A stretch of 64,000 nucleotides of DNA from Cornus controversa (lineage: Eukaryota; Streptophyta; Magnoliopsida; Cornales; Cornaceae). This document shows, one piece after another, positions 47,892 to 57,198 of this stretch. Where the stretch lies: the NCBI GenBank assembly GCA_026545225.1, contig CM048848.1:19818806-19882805 (forward strand), read 5' to 3'. Each line of letters starts with the position of its first letter. Positions within the stretch are counted from its first letter, which is position 1. The position numbers were made by a program, and so were the translations under genes. The notes under the pieces were generated by a model. The model saw only the letters and a program-made list of their open reading frames with translations, made no database searches and was not told the origin of the DNA.

Positions 47892-48446
47892 ATGGCAACT
47901 GAGTATGAGAATGGTGGAAGGCAGTGAAGCCAGAAAATGGTCCTTTTCCAAGGACATTACAACATTTGTATCACCATTGAATAACGCAGCAGAATATGAG
48001 TTGGGATTGCTTCTGAAAAGGCACAGATTTCACGTAGATCAACGAAACATGGTTCCAAATCGAAGCGGTAGTGCACCTTCAAGTATGGAGGGATCCTTTT
48101 CAGCTTTTGGGAACCTTATGGTTCAACAGAACTATAGTTTGAGTTCAAGCTTATCAAGTTTAAACAGTGCTATTGAAAATTGTGAGTCTCAGAAACAACT
48201 GCGCTCTGATCTAGCCTATTTTGCGTACTTCTATGCAAATGTTAACTTGAACCCGAGGCTTTCTCCACCCACTATCTCAAGGGAGAATCAACACCTTGTA
48301 TGCCAACTCATAATGAGGAGCCAGAGGGTGATAAGTCACCTCAGCAAGCTTCAAATGATTTGGAAGAAATTAGTAGTGCACTCATGTTCGGACAAAGTGC
48401 ATCTTCTTTGGCAGGTTGTCATAAAAGTTTGGTTGATCTAATACAG
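47892..48446 (+). pseudogene. Pumilio (APUM) N-terminal exon fragment
   Basis: It starts near ATGGCAACTGAG (47892), as in Pumilio genes; after a frame change it reads MRMVEGSEARKWSFSKDI, ELGLLLKRHRFHVDQRN, VPNRSGSAPSSMEGSFSAFG, NSAIENCESQKQLRSDLAYF and NVNLNPRLSPPTISRENQ. Another frame change leads to EGDKSPQQASNDLEEISSAL and CHKSLVDLIQ, then a donor at 48447 (CAG|GTAC). This is the NABP-type N-terminal region of plant Pumilio RNA-binding proteins, which repress target mRNAs through 3' UTR binding. The Puf repeats are absent. At least two frameshifts make it non-functional. Confidence 0.9.
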
Positions 48447-49177
48447 GTACAAAACTTAAACTGAGTTGTCTATTCATTTTATCTTGAGATAGTGGCATCT
48501 TATTGTACCAAATTTGTGAATGCCATTGATTGTACCATATTGTTCATCAAGGAAAGGTAAAAAGAGATCACTGCACTCTATTCTTGCAATGAATGAAATA
48601 ATAACAAATTTAATCTAAGATCAATGTGTAATTTCATGGATAAAAATATTACTTTTTGTTGAATCTGTTTGGAAACGTCCTACCTCCATAGAAAGGTAAG
48701 TTGGATTATTTTCCCACCGATCAATGTTAATCTTTGGGGAATCGTTATGCATTTAAGTCTTCTATATGGTGCATATAAAAGATGATCCTGATGTATGATA
48801 CAAATTTAGTAAGATTCGGTGTTTAGTTTTTCTTTTTGTGAATACTATATTACATGTACAGAGTCTCATGAACCTAATATTAGGTCTTGCTTCAAGTTCT
48901 ATGGCATTGAGATGTTAGCTTTATAGTGTATGATTCCATGATGCAACCAAATGCAACCCTTTCCTGATTTAAGTTCTCTGGAAATAATGGAGCCCAATGA
49001 AAATTGATTTGATGGGAAAAAAAGTTAGTTTATCTGGGATGTTAAGATGATCCACTATTATTGGTGTGAATGTGCTTGGGAGAATGCACAAGGCGCATAG
49101 CATTACATTGCTCATGAAAACTACTTTTTTATAGCATATTAATTTCTTTCACCTAATGTCTAACTTTCATTGCTCAG
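48447..49177. other. Interior of element II, intron-like sequence
   Basis: No exon is recognised between the Pumilio piece and the inhibitor-3 exon; the sequence is AT-rich and ends in a good 3' splice site (TTTCATTGCTCAG). Confidence 0.4.
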
Positions 49178-49240
49178 AAATGCTGCATTTTCCACAAAGA
49201 AAAGCCCTTTGACGAGGACGACATCGACTATGACGACTGA
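49178..49240 (+). pseudogene. PP1 inhibitor-3 (PPP1R11-like) exon fragment
   Basis: After a 3' splice site (TTGCTCAG, 49170-49177) the frame reads KCCIFHKEKPFDEDDIDYDD and stops. KCCIFHKEKPFDED is the hallmark block of plant protein phosphatase 1 regulatory inhibitor 3, which binds the PP1 catalytic subunit. The first exon, with the RVxW docking motif, is missing, and the usual His/Asp-rich tail is cut short. It is the third gene fragment inside element II, also in + orientation. Confidence 0.85.
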
Positions 49241-50189
49241 AAAGACAAAGATCCGTCCAAGAAGGTTCACAATCATGGTGATTAGTTGCTGTTCGAGGAT
49301 TGATGAAGTTGCCAGCACGAGTCATTCTTGATTTATTGGCTTCATTCTTGTAAAATACTTGGAAATTACTAGAATTGGATTTCTCGGAGCTTGATTTTTC
49401 TGGTGTTGTATATTGTTGGAATTGTTATTGCGTTTTAGATATAAGAAATGAATTGGAAATTTATTATTCAATTGAGAGGATATGTTTTGTGTTCAATTGT
49501 TTATTGGCTATGATTTGAATCTGATTATGGGGTTCTAATTTCATATCTTTACAGAGTTTGTCAATTTGGCTTTTGCTATTAGTTTGGGTATATAGTCCAT
49601 TTCGTTTGATTATGATAATTTCTGAACACATGGTTTTGTTAACAGTTGTAGGATGTTGATGATCTTCACTTATTATTATTATTTTTTTGGATTTGTTGTT
49701 TTGGAAGGTAATGATTTGATTCATAAATTCTCTGTTATTTTGATTGAATTGTCTTGCTTTGCAACTTTGGCGAGAAGGGCGTCTGTTAAAGTTTTATCCC
49801 CTGTTTAAATATTTTCTTTCATTTGATTTCGTGGAGGTACTTTTCTGTGATCAAGATTATCTCCCTAGAATCTTTTAGAACAAAACAAGCTTCTTTCAGT
49901 GAGTTTGATTGGGCTGGCCTTGCTTGTGATTAACGAAGTAGGTAAAATACTCTATATAAAGAAACATTATTTATATCATTCTCGTGGGTTCTTATTGAGA
50001 GACCAATTCACTAGACACTGTTTTTCGGTGAGTTTGATTTTACTAATTTCAAGCATATGATTCTCAAGAAAAAGTTTAGCACAACTATTTCTTTTTTGTA
50101 TGAGAATGATCTTTAAGTTTCGCTTGGGATGTTTGTTATGTTACTTATTCTTTTCAAGCTTCAATTTGTGTTTCAAATTTTTTTGGAAA
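49241..50189. other. Interior of element II, no gene recognised
   Basis: The first part may be the 3' flank of the inhibitor-3 fragment. Open frames (49464-49724 minus, 50100-50294 plus) have no recognisable domain. Confidence 0.4.
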
Positions 50190-50415
50190 CAATTGGAGCT
50201 ACCAAACGTGTTTTCAGTGTTTTGGTTTCAAATTTTTTATAACGCATTGACGTTACCAAACATGTTAGGCATTTTCTGTTTTTGTAAATCATGAAACACA
50301 ACAATGTTACCAAACACGTTGTCAATTAATATTCAAAACATTAAAATAACACAACACATGTTATTTTATTTTCTAAAACAAAAACCAATATCAAAACACC
50401 CATCCAAACGGGCCC
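50190..50415 (-). repeat. Beta terminal region, element II
   Basis: Homologous in reverse complement to 36271-36500, including AAACACAACAATGTTACCAA and AAAACCAATATCAAAACACC. Confidence 0.85.
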
Positions 50416-51230
50416 TATATTTGCTAAAAATGCATGCTGACTTTGGTTTCTTTGAGTGCAAATTGCTTTACTTGCATCCTTTATATTTGTGCTACTAAAA
50501 GTCTACTCTAGCTATATTCTTATCAAGATTAAGAACATGTACAACGCCTAAAATATCATAAGAAGCTTTTACAGAGAATATACAAAGCTAAACGGAAGTC
50601 TAAATGGCTAAAAAGGAGGTTTATTGAAAGAGCGGGCTTCTACAAGTTATTTGTAGCTACACTCAAGGGTGTACATATTGAAGCCTATCACTGCTGGAGT
50701 TTAAGGGTCATTATCTATCAAGAATTCAAGTGGTCGTGTCATCATCAAACAAGATTTTAAAGATTGACAATCAAGGCTTGAAGAGTTGCTCTTTATAACA
50801 TCGAACTGACTCCACATTCACTATGTATAGTCCAAGTATAGGGATACTTTGGATAGGGGGAGTGTGAGTGATTGTGGTGAGAGATAGCTTGGGCTTTGGG
50901 AAGCCTGGGCTGGGTTGAGAGCGGAAAAGCTGTTATGAGGATTGGTGAGAGTGGTTCAGGCCTAGGGAGGCTGTGAACTGGGTTGAGAGCTGGAGTGGCT
51001 ATGTGGTGAGTTAGGTGAGTGAGAGAGTGATTGGAAGATTACTGTACTACCCTTTTAGACATAGTGCAGATGAGTTCGGGCCTGAGGGCCAAGCGGTTTT
51101 TTACCCCACATTAAGGTTTTTCTCAATAAATCACTATGTCAAGTTTTATAGATTGTGTGTGCCATACTTAAAGCATTAAAGACTCAAATTGGACAGAACT
51201 TATTCACCCCCTCCCCCTCTAGGTTCTTCA
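50416..51230. other. No gene recognised
   Basis: Mixed sequence with GTGAGAG-rich patches at 50860-51040. Near 51200 the string TTATTCACCCCCTCCCCCTC resembles the end of some plant LTRs, but no paired LTR or domain is present. Confidence 0.3.
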
Positions 51231-51525
51231 ATATACTTAAAACGGGCGGGGTTTGGAATAGTCAGATGTACACAACCTTACCTCCGTATGGAGATGTTGT
51301 TTTCGCTTTCGAACTTGTGATCTCCAAGTTACACCGTTGCTTCAGGGTCCACCTCAAGGATATTATTAACGTTACACTAATATCAGAACTATCCACTGTA
51401 GCATATTGTCAAAGAGTGTCAAGCAAGATCAGTTTCACTTAATATCAATCAAATGAAGGACAGAGTCTTGAGCATAAAAGATTTAGTTTCGAGTTTGCTT
51501 GGTGATCTGGAGTCCCATTAGTTTA
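51231..51525 (-). mobile_element. SINE-related dispersed repeat, copy 2
   Basis: Full-length match to 44753-45045 with scattered substitutions; both copies begin ATATACTTAAA and end GAGTCCCATTAGTTTA on the + strand. Confidence 0.7.
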
Positions 51526-52059
51526 TAGATTGTTTGGACATTTTAAAATAAGTGTTCCCTTTCATTTTAATCACTTACTAGTAAGAATTTGCTTATTGGC
51601 AAAACGTCTATATTGGAAAATCCCTAGATTGGGTTTTAAAACTACCTTATTGACTACAATTCTCTCTTTATTGATTATTATTTCTTTTTTCAAATAATAT
51701 CCATCAAATAAGATATTTACACCTTTTTTTATTCTTCTTTTTAAATTTTTTTTTTTTTAAAATTCTTGCTATTGCGAACGGGAACAACCCATGAGTTCAC
51801 AAGGATTAAAAAAGAACAACCCATCATGGGAGGAAGGAAGAACATTTATAGTTTGTTTCCTAAAATTTGTAATTAAATGTTTGGTTGAGGAGCTTTCTAG
51901 CTTACTGCTGCAATACCCATTACATAAACTCAGAACTTTTGCAGCTATAGTGGAAGCCATAGGTAATAATTCATAGACTACAACAAATGCATTTTCAGTA
52001 TTAATAAATGAAGAAAGAGTTTCAAACTTAGTTGGTGCTAAAAATTCATGAGTATTAGA
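51526..52059. other. No gene recognised
   Basis: AT-rich; open frames at 51769-51960 (minus) and 51791-51976 (plus) overlap each other and show no domain. Confidence 0.35.
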
Positions 52060-52310
52060 AAAATATTTTCTGTAAAAGCATGTTTTGGATCAATCACCTT
52101 CATGAGCCTTCTATGCTTAATCTTTTGCCACACCCATCCTACAATATGGTTGTACCCATTCTCTTGGGCTTCATTCAGGAGGAACCATATGTACTCTTCC
52201 GTGTCGGTAATTCCGGCTGAACAATCCCATAGTTGTAGACATCCGCCTTTTCATTAATCTCTAGATTCAATAACCATTCTGGGGCTAGACACCCTCTAGT
52301 TGTGAGTTGC
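52060..52310 (-). pseudogene. Receptor-like kinase fragment (kinase subdomains VIII-XI)
   Basis: The minus strand reads GCLAPEWLLNLEINEKADVY and NYGIV, the activation-loop end and F-helix region (family form GYLAPEWVLNLPITAKVDVY SYGVV). Further on, in another frame, it reads NGYNHIVGWVWQKIKHRRLM and KVIDPK, typical of the C-lobe. The pattern best fits lectin-type/S-domain receptor kinases. A frameshift separates the parts and the rest of the kinase is missing, so it is a dead scrap. Confidence 0.65.
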
Positions 52311-52897
52311 ACGTTGCAGAAGCAGATGTGAAAGTTAGATTTAAAACCTAGAGGGGGTGATTAAATTTACTCGCTTTTTGCTTAATCTTTCAAATTATCT
52401 AAATTTAAATCCAATTAAAATCTAAGCAATCTCACAGAGCAAGTAAATAAATAAAGTCCAGTAAAGTAAACGAATGCACCAGACATACGTTAAAAACCCA
52501 GACCGAGAAAAAATCACGGGTGAGGCTGTGTAACCCCGGAGAACCAAATCCACTATCGTCAAAGCAAGGTACAACAGAATTGGTCCCATACTCACACCCA
52601 CTGCACTCTGACAAGAACTTAATGCGGAACACCTTAGGCTTGCTCTTGCGACTCCCTTGTCCAATTGCTGTAGACTCCCGGCTAACGTCTCAATCCTTGC
52701 AGAAGGGTAACCGGAAGAACACGAACACTCAACAAGTATTTTGCCCCCTTCGTAGTGTGATCTTCTTCTCCTTCCTCACCAACGAACATTTGTAGAAGAA
52801 AATAATCCTGTAACTTGATCAAGAATAAATCTCTGAATCAGTCTTTGAACAGTTGATCAAGCAAATAGAGACATCCTAAATCACTCAATGAATATAT
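52311..52897. other. Possible LTR or non-coding repeat fragment; no gene
   Basis: AACCTAGAGGGGGTGATTAA at 52348 and the following non-coding block (AACCCAGACCGAGAAAAAAT, GGTGAGGCTGTGTAACCCCG) resemble dispersed LTR-type sequence in dicots. Overlapping ORFs on both strands have no domain. Confidence 0.3.
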
Positions 52898-53740
52898 GTG
52901 ATAAGCGCCAAATGTTGCACATTTAAGCCTCTTTAATTGCATATGTTAATTCTTTAATTTTGTTTACATTGGTATTTTTATGTTATTTTCTTGCTCTTGT
53001 TGATTTCAATAATTTTTTCGCAAATTCAATCAATTCAGATTATTTAGCACTTCAATAAGAGAGAAGATACATCAAAGATTCATTGGGCAATTTTATATTG
53101 AAGATCCAAGTTAAATGGACTAAAGAAGTGGGCCGGAAATGAGTTTAAATGACGAAAATGAGCATGGGCCTATTCACATTGAAGACTAGGCTAATTCAGG
53201 CCTAGAAAGTTCTGAACCCATTTTGGTATTCTTGTCATAACTTCATATTCGATTGTTAAAATGGCCCAAACTTCAAAAGGGTTGAAGAAAATTCAATTCT
53301 GGAACTTTTCATATTTCACAAACATTTCTAAAACGGACGTTTAATATACCTTTTTACCACAAAGGTGCAGATGTGCCTCTATTTGCACAGATATACATTT
53401 TATGGGCGCATATGCGGCCTCTAAGGGCACAGGTGCGGCCTCCATGGCAGATGCCCCTTTGGGGTGACAGATGCCCCTCTCAACCTAGATCGTGATTAAA
53501 AAGGAGAGAAAGGGCGGATTTTTAAGGGTAGTTTGGAGCAAAGAAAGATATACAAAGGCGATTTTGTGACAATTACAGGATGAGCTAAGGCGTGAAGATG
53601 GCGATATCTTCATCATTCAAGTCTGCACTTCCGATCATTTTAATTTGGGGACGCTCTAATTTATGCATTGATTGTATAACTAGGACATAAATAAAAGTTG
53701 TACCATTGAATGAATATAAGATTGCATTGATTAGGGTTTC
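52898..53740. mobile_element. LTR-like fragment, class uncertain
   Basis: It begins TGATAAGCGCCAAATGTTGC, a start seen in some plant Gypsy LTRs, and carries repeated GCAGATGCCCCT/GGTGCGGCCTCC motifs near 53400-53490. No coding domain is present. The limits are approximate. Confidence 0.35.
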
Positions 53741-53759
53741 TTTTCAACTTCTGTGATTT

Positions 53760-54270
53760 TGTTGAGCGTAGAGCTTTCGTGTTTTGGATCGTTGAGTACA
53801 GAGATGAGTGAGTGATGAGAGAGAGAGAGAGAGATGAGTGATGTGAGAAGTTTTTGTGGTTCGCCAGTGGTAGCCGGAGAAGAGCGTTTCTTCAAAGACG
53901 AACTGGATAGAGAAAGAGAGAGAATGAGTTGACGAACTAGAGATAAAGAATAGGTTGACTGTAAAATTGAAAGTTGATTTATTGGGGTAATTTGACATTT
54001 TGAGGGTAATAAGGTAATATTATAACGAGGTGGTGAAGGGTAACTTAGACAATCTAGATAAATGAAAAGTGAAAGTTGACGTATTTGTAAATACTTTTGT
54101 TATGTAGGTATTTGATGCAATAGTTTTTGGTGTTTGGTGTATTTGTAGTTTTGACTCCCTAACTAGACAAAAATTAAAATTTTTCTTTATTTGGTATTTG
54201 ATGTATTTGTAGTTTTGACTCTCTAACTAGACAAAAATTAAAATTTTCTTTTATTTATAATAGATGACGT
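53760..54270. repeat. About 510-bp dispersed repeat, copy 2
   Basis: Matches 34436-34952. Its right end joins the F-box unit at TCTTAACTAACAAGAGTCCT, sequence also found upstream of copy A at about 39868. So this repeat was attached to copy B but not copy A. Confidence 0.9.
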
Positions 54271-55103
54271 CTCTTAACTAACAAGAGTCCTAGTTGGATC
54301 CCAATTCAAGTGTTAGTGTTGACTCACTTTAGGAATCCTAAGTTGAATTGCACTTGAATTTAAAGTTGATAAAAATTTGGTACAGCTATGTATATTGCTA
54401 CTATACTAATCACAAACTATATAGGACTTGGGACTCCCGCGAAGGATCATCGTCCTTTAAACCGTCTTTATTTTTACCTTATTTAATAATTCATTCTTCT
54501 TTCTTCTCTCTAATTTTCACGTCTCCTGTAAAATTCTCCTTTGATATAGCAAAATTCAGGCTTGAATCAGAGGACACCTCTGTGTTTCACATTAACAATA
54601 ATTTATACACGCACGAAGTTTGGTTTTATCATTAAAGCAAATAGGATGGTGGGGTAGATGTGGGATTTGTCCTTGGGAAGTCTACAGGTGTGTAATTTTT
54701 TGCTATTTCTTTCTTCTTCAAGTGTTATTGCCTGCTTGTTGCTCTTCTTCTTCTGTTCATCACGTTGGTCTCCTTCTCGTGTTTAGCCTCGCAATGTGAA
54801 AGAAGAAGAAACATCATTATTACAAACAAATCTAAATTGGAAAGAAAAGAAGGGGAAATCTAAAAATATCTACAGATCCAATATAAGAAGAAGAAGAAAA
54901 ATTATATCTTTGCTTCATGATGATTTGTTGATTGAAATTCTATCAAGACTTCCTGTGAAATCTCTCAAGAGATTCAAGTGTGTCTGCAAATCATGGCACA
55001 CTCTAATCACAAACCCTAGTTTCATCTAAAAGCACTTGTTCAATTACAATTCTTTTGACCAACTCGTTGTGGGCCCCATGTACAGCAAAGATCTCATCTT
55101 ATG

Positions 55104-55141
<38 letters not shown>

Positions 55142-56057
55142 TAATTATTATTATTATTATTATTATTATAAGCTCAATGCCTCTGCTGTGATTTCTGTTG
55201 ATAAATTTGATTTCTCATCATTGTTAAATTGCGAGCTCTACGGTTGCATTCACATGCTCTTCGGTTCATGTCGTGGCATAGCTTGCTTATATGGTTCTCC
55301 ACCAGATAACATTGCTCTATGGAACCCTGCAATTAGAGAGTTGAAGATTCTACCGGTATCTGGCGTACCCCGTCCGCCCCATACTCGTTGGTATACCAAA
55401 GCTAATGTTAGATTGGGTTTTGATTCAAGAACTAACGACTTTAAGGTTGTACAAATCGTGCGTTGTAAATCATATGGTTCCTATAGGAAGGGTTGCCAAG
55501 TTGAGATATACAGCTTAAATACCAATTCTTGGAGAAAATTAGATATCAGTGTACTACCTAAAATAAGGTACCAATCCTGGAGCTCAGTATGTACCAACAA
55601 TAGGATCATCTGCTGGTGGACCGTGGTCAAAGACATGGGTGGCGTCATCCTTTCATTTGATGTGTCTGATGAAGTCTTCTTAATCACACCAGTGCCATCA
55701 TATTATGGAGCTTTTGTGGGAAAGGATAGGTTTACAAGGGCTATTGTGCCTTTTGATGACTCCATTGCACTGATTGTTTATACTCCACAAGTCGGACGAC
55801 AATCCATTGAGATGTGGGTGATGAACGAATTTGGTGTTGAACAATCCAGGACTAGACTACTATCTTTTGGCCCTTTTCCAGAAATATATCAACCGTTGGG
55901 ATTTTGGAAGAATGGTCAGTTTCCTTTAACCAATCACTTTGGGAAGTTGTTCCTCTACGAGCTTGGAACCCAAGAAATCAAGTATATTTTAACTAAGAAA
56001 AGCTTAGTTTTAGTCAATGGAGGAAGAAATGTGTTCGAAGAACAAACCATGGGGTGA
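54271..56057 (+). pseudogene. F-box protein gene copy B, broken
   Basis: This is a near-identical relative of copy A, including its 5' flank. The frame corresponding to the start of copy A has a stop at the VL(P) position just before EEETSLL, so no ATG leads into the F-box. The F-box itself (54900-55029, [20 protein letters not shown]) is followed by a stop at SFI. A microsatellite has expanded where copy A has a few AAT triplets. The FBA domain then reads on (DKFDFSSLLNCELYGCIHML to 56057) with an internal loss near the end (GTQEIKYI joined to LTKKSL). The product cannot be a full F-box protein. Strong similarity to copy A implies recent duplication. Confidence 0.9.
55104..55169. repeat. Palindromic (AAT)n(ATT)n microsatellite
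   Basis: About 12 AAT units run directly into about 9 ATT units, which could fold as a near-perfect hairpin. Copy A has GATAATAGTAATAATACTAA at this place. Confidence 0.95.
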
Positions 56058-57198
56058 TGTAGTTATGAACAGTTGTTTTATTTGTTTGCCAACTCCATTG
56101 GAAGCTAGCTGTATCAAAGGGATTCCAACTCCAGTTAAAGAGCATTTCCTCTACTCCACATTTTTCAAAAATAGTCATTTTTTACTTTGAAATAATTCTT
56201 ATAATTCTGGTCTAATCGACTTTTAAAAATAGACTCTTGTGCACTTTGTCTGTTGCTAATACTCCTTCAAACGAGAAGCCCTTGGATATTGGAATATGCC
56301 ACTCGATATATCTCTAGATCTTTTCGATATCTTGGCAGTTGTGTTGGTGTCTCTTTTGCATTCTCAGCTGTTCATGGTGGGTTCAGCGGTTATCCATAGT
56401 GAGTGCTCCTTTGTTGGCTGTTCTTGCTATTTTGATTTTCATGTTGCTCTGCTATTGTGGGGTTATGCCCCAGGTAGGATGTCTAGATCCTTTTTTTTTT
56501 TCATTGCAAATACAATCTTTTTAAATTAGTAAAGAATAAAAGAATTTCAGAATTATATTTCATTAAAATTTTCGAAGTGAATTACTACCAACGATTGACA
56601 CAAAGAAAAGCCTAAGCTCACTTTAATTACCGAAAAAAGAAAAGAAAAAGAAAAATAGAGGAAGCCAGTTTTATGCCCAGATGGGCATTGGATAGAATGT
56701 ACAACTCAAGAGCAGATCGAGAAGTAGACATTACTCACTCTAGAGGGAAAAGACACTCTATGTTGGTTGCTTAATTGACTGTCTTAATTCTATGTTAGTG
56801 ATAAGAATCCCATAAAAAATTGGTTCATATAGTATATTAGCTACTTCCCAGTATTGAAAAACCATTGTATCTTTATGTTGAGATCATGTTTAACAGTCTC
56901 TAGGTCGTGCCTATTCAAATAACAAAGAAGGATATACGATGGTCCATGAGGCCTATGAGCTTGTTTGCCCAAGTTTTAATTTCAAAGGAAACCTCTGGGG
57001 ACGTTTTAGTCCATCCTCTATTACAAGGGCATTTTGAGTATTTCTACAGCCATTTAATCATTCCTAAGTATGAATTACATTGTTGTATCACATTCTTATC
57101 ATGACAGCCCCCTCATATTGAGAATTAGCACTAAAACCCCTTCGAGGGTCATTTTTGGAATTTCACTAAGTAAGGCCTTGTTTGGCTGAATGATATTA
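56058..57198. repeat. Shared 3' flank of the F-box copies (copy B)
   Basis: Homologous to 43889-44752 and 62679-63650. The unit ends GAATGATATTATTTA at about 57198, where Copia internal sequence starts. In the third copy the same string (63635-63650) continues into TATGTTCATTACATG, so this copy was cut at the junction. Confidence 0.9.

Larger units (their letters stand above)
46557..50415 (+). mobile_element. Candidate gene-capturing DNA transposon II (alpha end left, beta end right)
   Basis: Its termini are inverted: GGGCCTGTTTAGTTGG at 46557 and, on the minus strand, GGGCCCGTTTGGATGG from 50415; similarity continues for about 40 bp (TTTTGATATTG...). TAT flanks both sides, compatible with a 3-bp target duplication of the PIF/Harbinger type, but this is weak. 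Inside, all on the + strand, are exon pieces of a LIFEGUARD/BI-1-like gene, a Pumilio gene and a PP1 inhibitor-3 gene, with intron sequence. No transposase is seen. Both ends are shared in opposite orientation with 36271-39564. Confidence 0.65.

Noticed and set aside
52422-52795. Overlapping ORFs on both strands near 52.5 kb
   Set aside because: Mutual shadows in LTR-like non-coding sequence with no recognisable domain.
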